Shown here piece after piece: positions 33,103-45,179 of a stretch of 64,000 bases of DNA. The notes beneath the pieces were generated by a model. It saw nothing but the letters and a program-made list of their open reading frames with translations. It did no database searches and was not told the DNA's origin. The stretch lies in NCBI GenBank assembly GCA_905221605.1, contig CAJNDS010002261.1:372001-436000 (forward strand), given 5' to 3'. Every line of letters begins with the position of its first letter. Position 1 is the stretch's first letter. The position numbers and the translations under genes are program-made. Origin of the DNA: Symbiodinium natans (taxonomy: Eukaryota > Sar > Dinophyceae > Suessiales > Symbiodiniaceae).

Positions 33103-34248
33103 TGAATTTGGCGACAAAGGCCAGAGGCAGGAGTCCGGCGAGCGCTGGACGCAAATCCACAAGACTCACAAGACCATGCCGCGGATGTCCAAGAAGCTTC
33201 GACAGGTGACAGCAGCAACGTGGGTTCCGGAAGGCACGCAGGCATCCTCCCAGCAGCACTCACTGCAGAGACTGTGGATTTGGAGCCGAGATCTCAGTCC
33301 CCTCGGGACCCTGCTGAAGTGACTCAAGCCCTGGAGGCGGCCAAGGCTAGCGGCACATGTGAGCTGGAGCTCGACGACGTTGGCGCGGACCTGCCATGAA
33401 CAAGCGTGCCGAGCATGTCCTGCAAAAAGTTCGACTTCCAGGTATGCCGCGTGTCCACCCCTGGCCACGAATCATCCCCAGATCGTGGCCGTGGGAAGTG
33501 GTGGGAACCAAGCAGATCCACCCCCTGCTGGTCGGCAGCTTTGATTTGGGCCATCATTCACGAACTTGCCCAGCGCATTATCTAGAAGGCCGCGGACAAA
33601 GCAGGGCAAACGGTGGAGTTGGATTTGGAGCGAGGCGTGGGTGCTGTCGGAAACTGGCGTGTGTCAGGTGCAACAACAACGTTGTCGTGGCGAAGTGACG
33701 ACGCGGGCAGACTGTTTTGACCATGGCTGATGACAAGATCACTACGCAACTGGACCAAAAGCCCAAGCGTTCAGGGCCTTCATGGATGACAGGCGACCGG
33801 TTCCAGACTTCCTTCTTTGATTCTTGCGGGGGCGCACGCGTGCAAAACTTACCACGCACTCCTACTACCGCAATCAAGCGTGTCGGGCACGGCTCGCAAT
33901 CATTGCCCAATATGTTTAGTGGAAGTCCTGCAGCTGTAGTAACTGTGGTAGCTAATAGTCTCGCTGCAGTGGCCTTGGCGTGCAAGCGTTGGTGCAGGAA
34001 GTGTCGCTAAAATTCGAGCTGATCGACGCGGATTTCAACCAATGCGCTCGCATGGCCACCCTCCGGATGGCCTTCAGACATGAGGTTTACCTCGCTACAC
34101 GTTCGTCCTGCCAGGCCGCCGCGGGATGCTTGATTGGCCTCGCCTGCGGAGCGAGCCACATCCTCATGGCGCTCCTGGCTTGCTCCCAAGACAGGCCACG
34201 CGCCCGGCCGATGGAGACCCAACATCGGCTTGCAGGGCAATCGGAGGT
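33103..34248 (+). CDS. Coding-like island without telomere-like sequence, function unknown
   Basis: Open frames follow one another: 33103-33400 (no ATG; ...RRALDANPQDSQDHAADVQ... to TGA), 33396-33698 and 33723-34010, then 33980-34248, which ends at a GTCAGT donor. The last is the most protein-like: FELIDADFNQCARMATLRM, then a hydrophobic stretch (AGCLIGLACGASHILMALLA). The frames differ, so this is either several exons or a decayed gene or insertion. No retroelement motif was seen. Confidence 0.35.
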
Positions 34249-34351
34249 CAGTGTTGAGTTTGGACATCAGCTGCCCTCTGCAGGTCAAAAATGGAGGCCT
34301 ATTTGTTTTTAGGATTTTGTTATCGTTGTGTTTTTAGTGGGGCTGAAGCCT

Positions 34352-34720
34352 CAAAGACTGCTTTGACAAGCGGCTTTCGCGTCTGCAAATCGGGAGGGCT
34401 GCACCCCCTCCCCAACCCCCCCCCCCGCACTTATTCAAGCCGCGCAAGCCTGCTTCAAAGCGCAGGAGTCTGGTTGAAACCCATCATGCGAGCATGGTGT
34501 TTGCAAATAGGGTGGGCTGCGCCCCCTCCCCAAACTCCCCACTTTTTTGAAGCCGCGCAAGCCTGCTTCAAAGCGTGGGAATCCTTTTGAAGCCCATCAT
34601 GCGCGCGTGGTGTTTGCAAATGGGGGAGGGTGGGCTGCGCCCCCCCCCCCCCCCCAACCCCCCCACCCCCCGGTTGTCTTTTTTTAACAAGCCGTGCAAG
34701 CTTGCTTCAGAGCATGTGTT
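34352..34720. repeat. Dispersed ~113-bp repeat, three copies
   Basis: Units contain CCCATCATGCG (34480, 34593), then GTTTGCAAAT, a G-run, CTGCG, a C-run, and GCCGCGCAAGCCTGCTTC. A degenerate unit precedes at ~34370. More copies lie at 36966-37235. Confidence 0.8.
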
Positions 34721-34794
34721 TTTGAAAAACATCTTGCAAGAATCGTCCAAGTTTCATTGTGCTTGCAAAGTCGGTTTTCAAACTGCGCTGCAGC

Positions 34795-34864
34795 CAATCA
34801 GCCAATCAGCCTGTCGGCTGATCGGCTGATCGGCTGATTGGCTGATCGGCTGATTGGCTGATCT
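34795..34864. repeat. GATCGGCTGATTGGCT short tandem repeat
   Basis: About seven 10-bp GATCGGCT/GATTGGCT words. A second block is at 36836-36928; together they bracket the simple-repeat cluster. Confidence 0.85.
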
Positions 34865-34930
34865 GGTCTGCTGCTGGTGCTACTCCTACTACTGCGAGTA
34901 CTGCTAGTACTACTCCTACGACTGCAGGGA

Positions 34931-35697
<767 letters not shown>

Positions 35698-35850
35698 ACC
35701 GCTACCGCTACCACTACCACTACCACTGCCACTGCCACTGCCACTGCCGCTGCCACTGCCACTGCCACTGCCACTGCCACTGCCACTGCCACTACACTAC
35801 CACTACCGCTACCGCTACCGCTACCACTACCACTACCACTATCACGCGCC
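35698..35850. repeat. Hexanucleotide array (CTACCG/CTACCA/CTGCCA)
   Basis: The CTA array passes into 6-bp units, showing stepwise growth of a compound satellite. Confidence 0.9.
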
Positions 35851-35896
35851 TCCCCATGCCGCTAGCGATACTTGACCCCCGCCCAAGTTTGCCTAC

Positions 35897-35941
35897 GGGC
35901 TATTTGCTTACGCGCCATGACAGATTGGCCTACACAAATCA

Positions 35942-35985
<44 letters not shown>

Positions 35986-36003
35986 CACCCTCCACCCTCC
36001 ACC

Positions 36004-36063
<60 letters not shown>

Positions 36064-36176
36064 ACCCGCAACCCGCAACCCGCAACCCGCAACCCACAAC
36101 CCGCAACTCCCCCCACCCCCCCACTCGCATCATGAGGGCTATTTGCTTACGCACCATGACAGATTGGCTTACACAA
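35897..36176. repeat. Direct repeats flanking a heptad array
   Basis: A ~42-bp block (GGGCTATTTGCTTACG...) at 35897-35938 recurs at 36136-36176 with few changes. Each copy runs into TCAACCCTCAA. Confidence 0.85.
35941..36109. repeat. (AACCCTC)n heptad array with CCACCCT and AACCCGC variants
   Basis: About 24 units of a variant telomere-like heptad (TTGAGGG on the other strand); variants are clustered in blocks. Confidence 0.95.
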
Positions 36177-36688
36177 GCCGTCAACCCTCAATCCTCAACC
36201 CTCAACCACCCTAAATCACGAAGTGGCTTAACATCTAACTGTTTTCTCATGGCGTCGATCAAAGATACCAGGCCGAAGCTAGGACTGATTAGCTGTTATC
36301 TCCTGGCCTTGAACTGACAAACCTACGGCCTGTTCGGCCGAGCAATCCGAACCCTACGGCCTGCTAGGCCGAAACCCCACCTAGGGATTTATTCGGGTTT
36401 AGGATTAAGCAAAAAACTACGTCCAGCCTAGCACGGTACCCACGCGTTACACATTGTAAACTTTATTAAACCATAGGCACTTGCCTCAAACAATTCGCTG
36501 TGTGCCTCACATCCGTTTCAAATTATGATTGCTCTTGCCTCAAAATTCCATTGAATTCGCTGTCATGTTCTCATAGCAAAACTTATTTTACAAATAGTGT
36601 GTTGCCGAACCCGAAAGAATTATTTCTTCAAACTTGCAATTGAGTGTAGTTGGAAGGAGAAGACAAAAATGTATTTGTTTAAAAATGC

Positions 36689-36830
36689 ACCCCCCACCCC
36701 CCCGCCCACCTCCCACCCCACCCCCCCCCCCCCCCCCCCCACCACCCCCCCCAACCACCGCCACCCCCACCCCCACCCCCCACCCCTCCCCCCCAACCTC
36801 CCCCCCCCCCCCCCCCCCCCAGCACGCCCC
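36689..36830. repeat. C-rich (CCACCCCC)n tract
   Basis: About 140 bp of C-runs broken by A or T, next to the second GATCGGCT block at 36836-36928. Confidence 0.9.
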
Positions 36831-36965
36831 ACCCAATCAGCCAATCATCGCCGATCAGCTGATTGGCTGATTGGCTGATCGGCTGGTTGGCTGATCGGCT
36901 GATCGGCTGATCGGCTGATTGGCTGATTGTTGCGGCCGAAAAGCCACGCACACTGCAAAATTTGA

Positions 36966-37245
36966 AGCCCATCATGCGAGCATTGATTGTGTTAGCAAAT
37001 GGGGGGGGGGGGGCTGCGCCCCCCCCCCCCCCCCAACCCACCCGCTTTTATTGAACCGTGCAGGCTAGCTTCATGAATCTCCCTGAGCCCTAAGCCCGAA
37101 ACCCGAGACCCTAAATTTGAAGCCCATCATGCGAACATTGTGCTTGCAAACGGGCCCCCAACCCTTTTTTTCAGCCGTACGCATATGCATACTTTGTTGG
37201 AAACCCATCATGCGAGAATCGTGTTTGCAACCCCCCTCCCCCAAC
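36966..37245. repeat. Dispersed ~113-bp repeat, three more copies
   Basis: CCCATCATGCG anchors at ~36968, 37123 and 37203. The first carries G13-CTGCG-C16 (37001-37034), an almost perfect palindrome. Telomere-like words are inserted between copies. Confidence 0.8.
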
Positions 37246-37424
37246 CTCCGCTTTTTCATAGGAAAACCCCTTATTTTTTCTGGATGTTAGTAGGAAAACC
37301 GTTATTTTCTATGGATTTTAATAGGAAAACCTCCATTTCCTCTACATTTCAAGAAGGAAACCCTCAATTTCTCTATATTTTCAATAGGGATCCACAAAAA
37401 GGGTTAAAACGACAAAAAAGGGTT

Positions 37425-38907
37425 AAACTAAAGGCAGTCGTGGACGTCTTCGCGAGGGCCCAGGGCCTGGAGTTGCGCATCCAAGCGTGTTGCAGCCGGG
37501 AACCCCAGAAAACCATGGGTTCTCTGGGGGTACTGGTGTTTAATAGCGTTAATATGGGCTTTATCAAGGTCTAGGGTGGACAATCTTCAGGGCTTAGGGT
37601 TTAGTAGGAAGTTGTAGTGTGTTTGGGTTTTTTTGGCTTAAGGTTTGTGCTGGAGAGGAGGGCATACGAGGGGCATCTTGGGCTGCGCCGAGGAGCCTTG
37701 CGACATGCAGCGCTTACCAAAATCCTCCGAATTCCCCCCAAGGCTTTTGTAATCCCCCTCCCGACACAATAGTAACTCTTCCCCGTTGCGCGAGTAGGAA
37801 TGTTTGAAAAACCGGGTTTGTTGCTTTGCTTTGCAGTTTAGGGCCACCCCCTTAAGATTGGGTCTTGGGCGCTGTTTGCGATTAATGTTTGCGGGCCGTG
37901 CAAGTTCAGCTTCGGCCTGCTGCTGGCATTAGCTACCAGGTTCCGCAAACCTGAGCCCCAAACCCTTCTGCAAGAGTTCTAAGGAAGGAGCTCCCGCCCC
38001 AACCTTTCCTCACCCCGAAAAAAGAGCACTTGACGGTTAGAAGCCCTATAAGGGGAACATCTCAACTTAAACCTGCTTTTAAAGTTTCTTTGCAAATCGA
38101 GGGGGAACGGAGGGGGGCGTAGGAAGCCGCGGGCTCCGAGGTGCAGCCGAGGAGCTGCCAGAGACGTACGCGGCCGCCTTACCTGGCCAAGAGTTGAACT
38201 TCAAACAGTGTTTGGGGATTAAGGGCTTTAAGGGTTTTGGGGGTTTAGGAGCTTCAGGGGTTTTGGAGTTTAAGGTTTTTAGAGGGGTTTAGAGGGGTTT
38301 AGAGGGGTTTAGAGGGGTTTAGAGGGGTTTAGAGGGGTTTAGAGGGGTTTTAGGGGTTTTAGGGGTTTTAGGGGTTTTAGGGGTTTTAGGGGTTTCAGGG
38401 GTGTTAGGGGTTTTAGGGGTTTTAGGGGTTTAGGGCTTCAGGAGTTTTAAGGGTTCGGGGTTTCGGAATGTACAGTTGCACTTTAAGTTGAATTGGGGGT
38501 TTCTTGGTCGATGAAACTGACTCCATGCCCCAAGCCCAAAACCTCTTGTCATGAACAACCATGCCACAGGCGATCGGCCCAACTCTGTATCCCTAACTCC
38601 CCCACAAGGGCGGAGGGCTTAGGGTCAAGTGATGAGGGCCTTCGTGTTATTTGTGAAGCCGCCTTCATTCACATGCCTGTCTGAATCTCTACATCCTCAG
38701 GACCGGAGAAACCCTGAATCCCAAAACCCTAGATAGCTGCTGAACCCCCAAACGCCTTAACTCTAAACGTTCGGGCACGAAACATGAAAAACCCTAACCC
38801 CTAAACCCGACACCCTTCACAATCCGAGCCCCACAAAGCCCCCAGCCGCTCAGGATTCCATGGACGACATGGGCGACTTCTTCAACAACCTCAACCCTTT
38901 TCGCTAG
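37425..38907 (+). CDS. Exons of an unknown gene with a clear C-terminus
   Basis: 37425-37529 (KAVVDVFARAQGLELRIQAC), 37638-37740 (two frames open), 37859-37939 (ALFAINVCGPCKFSFGLLLA, membrane-like), ~38150-38196 (EELPETYAAALPGQE) and 38846-38907 (DSMDDMGDFFNNLNPFR, stop TAG 38905). The last exon is convincing: it follows CCCCAG and ends in a stop just before ordinary DNA. Assignment of the others to the same gene is by order only. Confidence 0.4.
38217..38450. repeat. G-strand array: 10-bp AGAGGGGTTT, then 9-bp TAGGGGTTT
   Basis: Seven homogeneous AGAGGGGTTT units (38280-38349) pass into TTTTAGGGG units, in the intron before 38846. Confidence 0.9.
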
Positions 38908-39309
38908 GAGCGCTGGTGGGGAAGAGCTTTCTGCCCAGGGCGCAGAGAGATTCGTTTTTCAAACATGCGGGTTTGGTGGTTTGAGGGTTGGGGGTTGGCC
39001 GAGCAGCTAGGATCACCAGAGAGCACTTTAAACCCCCTTAGACAACAAAGGAGATGGGGAGAATCTAGAGCGCTGAGTACGCCTTACAGCTGCTTGTAAT
39101 CAGTAGGAAGGTATCCTTTTAACTCATACTTATTCTCCCATTCACCGATACTTTAAACTTTGCACTTTGAACCCAGAATTCCTTGCTCACAACCGAGGTC
39201 CCAAGCCCTACCTACCCATGAACCTTCAAAGTAAGAACACAAGCCCCAAAATCAAAGTCCAGAACCCTTGAACCCCACTTCCCTGCGGCCAGGCCCCCCC
39301 CAAGCACAG

Positions 39310-41045
39310 CAAAACAACCCATACATGGTCAGCAGTCGAAAGTATGGCCCCTTCTTGGATCTTGGATGCCTTCGAGAAGGTGAGCCGGGCTTAGGGTTGA
39401 TGATGTTGGGGTAGTTGTAACCTGGGGTTTCGATCTATCTCAATAGGGTTGCAGATTCGTTTACGCGTAACACTACTTAGAAGTACGTACAATTCAACCT
39501 CCAAGCCGGGGACCTGCAGATATGTGAGCTTTTGGGGTTTTGAGAGTTGTAGAGGAATCCTAAACCCTAAGCCCTCATCGATGGCAGGAGCTTGCGAAGC
39601 TCAAGTGATCAGCTGCATCTTCGTTGTTACTTAGCCATGGGCTTCAGTACCTAGGTCGGCTGGGAGCCGCCTTCAGTAGACTGTCGTGGTTTTGGGGTTA
39701 TGGGGTATAGGGGTTTAGGTTTTTTTATGGGGTTGGAGACTCAGGAAGGAATAGGGTTTAGGGTTTGGGGGATTAGGACCGATTTTCACCGACGATGTTC
39801 GGCAGATTTTCGATTGCGGATGGTCCCGTCTCAGACCTTCGTGGCTGCTAAGGCCACGCGCCCGAAACTGAAAACCACAAGTGCAAATCCTGAACACCTA
39901 AACTCTGACCCCAAATTGCAGACTCCAAGCCGTACACCCCTGCTGCCGGAAAGCTCAACGCCGCACCCCACCCCGCTCGCACCACACCCCGCACAGCCAC
40001 TGGATCATCGGGACGTGTTTACCTTACAGATGACTCGTGGAACTCCAAATCCCCCAAGGCCCGAAACAGAGATCCATCTCGTGAAAGACCTGAAAGACAT
40101 TTTAACTCTAGTATAATTGGGTTAGTGTAGGCTTCAGAGTCTCAATGTTTGAGCTATGAAAACGCCCTTCCTGTACGTGGACAACAAAGCTTATAAGGCA
40201 TGGTTGTAGGGCTGAAGGTTGAAAGCATAGGTACCTGTCTTTTCGCAACCGAGGCTTCAGGGTTTAGGGCCTTTAGGGCTTATAGGGTATATAGAGCTCT
40301 GGGGCTTCATAGGGACAGAATCTGGGCCTTTTTGGGTTTCCCCATCGTATGTTCCTTAGACTTTACAGGCGCCCGAAAGAGGCCACAGCTTTGTTTTTTC
40401 ACGCCCCAAACACCCTGAACAACCCCATGCCCCCCAAAATATGGGTCGTACACCCCAAAATTCTCAACCTTACGCCCTTAAGCCCTGATTTGGGGGCCTC
40501 AAGAGTTCGGGCTTCCGTGGCAAGAGCCTGTACAGCTGAGCGCGATCCTTGAGGTTGCCGGGGTTGAAGGTAGAGGAGCGCGATGCGTGGGTTTTTGGCT
40601 ATAGGCTCTCATAGGCTTCCTATCAGGTTCGTGGTGTGTTTCTAGGCTGTAAGGTTGAGTTGAGGATGTAGGACCTTGGGATATTCCATAGTTCTCTTAT
40701 TAGGCTCTAAGGGATCTTACTGACGACTGGGTCTCAGAAGATTTTTAGTTTAGGGTGTCACAGTATCGACTTTGAGCCGTTGAGGGTGTTTAGGTTTAGG
40801 AGAGCGGAGTCAGAGGTGAGCTCTCTCTGGGGTGCAAGGTGAGGGCGCATATCTCAGACCCAAACGCCGTGCGCGGCGAGCGGAAAAAGGAAGGTTTTTT
40901 TTGAGCAACAAGCTTAGAAGGGTACTAGCCTTCAGAACCCGAGCCTTACTATTTGCATCTTGCACCTCAGATCCACAATGCCACTACCCCAGAAGTCGAA
41001 GTCCTCCCAAAGCCCAGTAACCATCAGCAAGCCTACCTCTTGAAG
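39310..41045 (+). CDS. Upstream exons, possibly 5' part of the amino acid transporter gene
   Basis: 39310-39379 (NNPYMVSSRKYGPFLDLGCL, GTGAGC donor), 40154-40197 (MKTPFLYVDNKAYK, GC donor GCATGG) and 40971-41045 (ATTPEVEVLPKPSNHQQAYL, GTAAGG donor) join in phase. The last also joins in phase 0 to an acceptor at 41333, six bases before the transporter ATG. They may be its soluble N-terminus, or a separate short gene. Confidence 0.5.
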
Positions 41046-41339
41046 GTAAGGAAGAGCTTTAGGAGTTGAAGTCTTCAAGTGATTTGTGCTTTAACTCGGG
41101 TCGAGGTGGTGGAGGTGAGTGGCGAGGTGAGTGGCGAGGTGGTGGGGGCGGGGTACGGGAAAAGGCACTCAGTGTTTTGGTGCTTAGTTGGTGTCGCATA
41201 TGTATGCAAGTGCTTTGAAAGGCACTCGCGCTCTCATACCGGACCTCTTTAACTTGACACTGAGTTTCATGGCTCGAGGACAGAGCAATTAGTTGCGGAG
41301 ACGGCAGAGATCCTCTCGATTTGAGAACCTCAGGCACTC

Positions 41340-42566
41340 ATGCAGGCACCATTGCTCGATGCTGGAGGCTCAGAAGACCCTGGCATTCATGCGGTTCTTA
41401 CCGTTGGCCCCCGCCGCGTTGATGTCGCGAATGCACTCTACAACATGATTTGTTTCACAGTCGGGGCAGGCATGCTGGGACTGCCGCACGCGCTGCTCTT
41501 TGCGAGAGAGCTTTTCATCGTGCCCGTGGTGCTGGGCGGGTTCTTGTGCTACTACACGGCTGAAGTGCTGCATCGTGTCCAGGTTCACCATGGAGCATGC
41601 AGTTATGAAGCGATCGGGGCGATGTGTGGGCCGGCATGGTTGCCGTTGTTCATCCGTGTAACCCTGGCTGCAAACCAGCTTGGCATCGCTATTCTTTACA
41701 TCATTACGATCTGCAAAAACTTGGAGCTGTTGTGGGGAGCCGATCCTCATGCAGAACCAAGATGGCAGTTCTTTGCCGTTGTTGCGGCGATTACCTTCTT
41801 GCCTCTGAGCTGTGGCGGACGCATGTCTGGCCTGGTCTCTTTCATGTCACTTGTCGGCGTGGTCTCAGTTCTTGCAGTTGGACTGCTGGTGGTGTGGGCA
41901 GCGCAACCGCGAGAGACGGATGCGGGGTGCGTATGTGCATCCGTTTCAATGCCTCAGATGCTTTCAGGAATGGGTACAGCAATTTTTGCATATGGTGGCC
42001 ATCCTGTGTATCCAAGTGTACAAGGAAGCATGCATGTTCAAGGCGATTTCGATTTGGTGCTGAAGGGAGCATTTTTCTTGATGATTCTCCTTTTCGTCCT
42101 GGTGCTTCACAGTTCATGGCGTGCTTTCGGCTGCTCCGTGCATGGATACGTGCTCGACGACTTGGATGACAATATTTGGCGCAGTGCGGCTGTGATAGGG
42201 ATCACTTTGCACCTAGTAGCTGCCCTACCTGTGGTCTTGATACCCGCACTGCACGCGATGGAATCTGCTGAAGAATGCTGCGCCTTGCGCTTCGCGGTGG
42301 TGACCCTAGTCACCATGCTGGCATTCATGCTGCCCTTCTTCACCGATTTTGTGGCACTGATTGGCGGCTTGACTGAGAATGCACTGGTCTTCTTGCTTCC
42401 CCTTGTGTTCCACCACTGCACTTTCAGCCATTCCGGAGTTCGGACCGCAGCTTTTCACATTTCCATCGCGCTGTTGGCACTGGCAATACTCTGGCTTGGC
42501 ACAGTGGCTTCTCTAGATGATATCTCGCACAGACTGGCTGGATACCATGTCCGATGGTCCTTGTGA
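41340..42566 (+). CDS. Amino acid transporter, AAAP (SLC38-like) family
   Basis: A 408-residue membrane protein in one exon. The signature N-terminal helix NALYNMICFTVGAGMLGLPH carries the GxGxLGLP motif of AAAP transporters, which move amino acids with protons or sodium. About ten or eleven hydrophobic helices follow, e.g. residues ~55-75, 104-126, 144-190, 203-222, 240-262, 280-305 and 322-400. A short acidic N-tail (LLDAGGSEDPG) precedes helix 1. Length is near the usual 400-450. Stop TGA after HVRWSL. Its GC content and lack of introns contrast with its surroundings, hinting at retroposition, but an in-phase acceptor at 41333 allows an upstream exon. Substrate unknown. Confidence 0.9.
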   Translation: MQAPLLDAGGSEDPGIHAVLTVGPRRVDVANALYNMICFTVGAGMLGLPHALLFARELFIVPVVLGGFLCYYTAEVLHRVQVHHGACSYEAIGAMCGPAWLPLFIRVTLAANQLGIAILYIITICKNLELLWGADPHAEPRWQFFAVVAAITFLPLSCGGRMSGLVSFMSLVGVVSVLAVGLLVVWAAQPRETDAGCVCASVSMPQMLSGMGTAIFAYGGHPVYPSVQGSMHVQGDFDLVLKGAFFLMILLFVLVLHSSWRAFGCSVHGYVLDDLDDNIWRSAAVIGITLHLVAALPVVLIPALHAMESAEECCALRFAVVTLVTMLAFMLPFFTDFVALIGGLTENALVFLLPLVFHHCTFSHSGVRTAAFHISIALLALAILWLGTVASLDDISHRLAGYHVRWSL

Positions 42567-43975
42567 GAGTCGCAATCCGTGCCTACGCGTGAGCAGAATG
42601 GCATTGAATGGTGTTGATTTAATATTGAGCTTTGCGTGCCCGTCCATTCGGGGCACGAGCCAAAAGGCAGAGACTGTGGTGCTGAGTCAGCACCTGGAAA
42701 GATGGGACAGCAAACCTACGTAGCAGCTACCGAAAGATTGCCCGACGCTGGTTAAAGGTTCGAACCAATTCATCGGACTGTGGCTTTGTGTGGGGGGGGG
42801 GGTTGATGCTGGTCTTCTTGGCCTTGGGGCCGGTCGACTGCACCCGAAACCTTGTTTCATTTTTCTAAGCGACTGTGCACAGCTCGGAACCCCGGTAATA
42901 CCCCTTGTTACTCCTTTTGGGGCTTAGGGCTTAGGATTAGGGATCGCGGATGCAGGCCTGCGATGCAGACGATAGGGTTTGGGGTTTTCAAGCTTAGGGC
43001 CCAGCACTCCTTGATATAAGCAGCAGAAAACACTTTGCTAGAAGAGCAGGGTTTCTGGGCATGAGCAGCACGCTTGGCCAAGGACATCCGCAGCAGCTCC
43101 CGGAGTGCTCTTCTCTTGTCAAGCTTTGAGCTTGAGAGTTGCTGAGTGTTGCACGGCTCTTTCCGCTAGGGGACTTCACGAGAGAACAGTCTTCTGCGCA
43201 CACTGCCCGAGAACAGTTCCCGAAACCCGAAGCCCTAAACCCTGGAAAAAGGACTTTGCAAAGTACTTAAGCGCCGTTCAACCCCGAGCAAAGCTTCGGG
43301 TTTGGAGCTTTTGGCTCAGCCGACCCCAAAGACAGAGCCCCAAGTTGAACACCACCCAAAGCCCACGAATTCCAATCCCGAAGGAAAAGCGCTCCTTGAA
43401 GCTTACAGCACAGGGCTATGTTGCGTATCATCTACTAGTTACCGAGTCCAACCTCGAAAATAGTCACCCAACTAAGCCTTGAACACTGAACCCCTGCACC
43501 CTGAACCTCACACTCCGAACCTGGAACCCTAAAGCACAAACTTAAACCCCACGCCCCCTCCCTTTCTGCTTGCCTGCCATGGTCAAGGGCAAGGCGTGAG
43601 GGACGGGGTTTGCTCTCTGGGGTTCGAAGAGTTTTGTGGCGTGGGGCTTCCCCACCCCGCTGAACCGAAAGTCTAGGGGTGTTTGCAGTTTGCCTTTTGC
43701 TTAGAAGCCTCCGGACACCGAGCTCCATCATACTTTTAAAGCCTCCCACTGCCCCTCCCCTTCTCCCAACAGCCCCAGTTCAGGGTTTCTTACGTAGTGT
43801 GCACGGCTGGTCCCTTCAGACCTTCAGAGAGCCCAGTGTCCCTTGGTTAAGGAATAGTCGGTTTCGTGATACGGACCGATATAGCTGTGTATATATCTAC
43901 TATATACATATATATATATAGACATATTTTGTGTTTTAACGGCTAATCCTTCACAAAGGGTATTGGGCTCTCACA
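42567..43975. other. Downstream region with weak exon candidates
   Basis: 42570-42900 looks like 3' flank of the transporter. ~43050-43130 (MSSTLGQGHPQQLPECSSL) and ~43240-43300 (KKDFAKYLSAVQPRAKLR) are coding-like without phase support. 43890-43920 is a TA repeat. Confidence 0.35.
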
Positions 43976-43980
43976 GCCAG

Positions 43981-45141
43981 CCCGCGCCCGGAACAGCCAA
44001 GAAAGCCGCGCAGCGGGGAAATCCCGGAACCACCAAAGCTTCCGAGGCCTTCCGGAAGCAGTGGAAGGCGGGCTGGACTGGTGTATGAATGATCGAGCCA
44101 ATATCTTCGAGTCGCTTCATCGTGCCGAGGTTAGTTTTCACTTCCCCTAAGCCCTAGACCCTGCACCCTGAACCCCAGGAAGCTGGGCAAGTAAGGTGCT
44201 TAGGTTTCTGGTTGAGAGTCCAGGTTTGGGGTAGAGATTTCAGGGTTGAGGATGTAGGCTGGAGAGTAGCTTGCATATGGCAGGAGAAGCGGAAGCCCAC
44301 GAACACGCGAGCCTCCTCCCGGGCGAAGAGCTTGCGACGGGCGAGGGGCCCAGTTTGACTAAACCCTCAAGCCCTATGGGCCCCGATATGGGGGTTGTGT
44401 TAAGTCAGGGGTCGGCTTTTTGCCTTAATTACACGCGTTGCAAGCTCTAAGCGGATTTAAGTGCTTAGGGACTGACAGGGTTCGGTTGTCCCCAAAACCC
44501 GAACCCTCAACCGTCCAAACCCAAGACACAGAGGGACCAATGATGGCCTTCGACAAAGCACGCTTACGCTGACTATAGCTTTCAACTTTTATAAGCAGGC
44601 TTAGATTGTGCATTGCACAAGAGGGGACATGAACCGCATATTTCAAGTTCAGCTACAGTTACGTTACCGTTATTGCCGCCAAGTTGAGCTCTTTAACTGC
44701 TTAACCTTCAACTTAACCTCCCACACGCCCAATCCATGACACCTGGGCTTTGGGCTTAAGTTTTACCCTTAAACCCTTTCACCCTTATACCTAGAAGCCG
44801 TTGAACCCTGAACCGTAGAATCCACAGCCCCCACACAGCGAAGGTTCCCTTCGAGGAGCGCCAGAAGAGCAAGCGGGTCCGGCGGCTCAGCTTTCGGTCC
44901 TCCAGGTTCCCGCTCCAACGGCGCTTGATTCGCCTTAATTGGACGAGGAACCTGTAAACCTTGCCCCCATACTCCCATATGCGATCAGCCTTTATTTCAG
45001 GCCCCTGAAAAAGGGTACCCCAATCACAAAGCCCTAGACCTCATTCCGTCCCCTGTCATGACCCCCCCTCCCCACCTGCAAGGAGCTCGAGGAGGTCAAA
45101 GCCAAGGCCAAGGAGCTCGAGCAGGCGCACGTTGACAGCTC

Positions 45142-45179
<38 letters not shown>

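Noticed and set aside
41270-41278. TGGCTCGAG resembling the end of the dinoflagellate spliced leader (TGGCTCAAG) upstream of the transporter
   Set aside because: Only 8 of 9 bases match and the preceding bases do not; too weak to call a retroposed leader.
42748-42765. GGTTCGAACC resembling a tRNA B box
   Set aside because: No matching A box, anticodon stem or acceptor stem could be folded around it.
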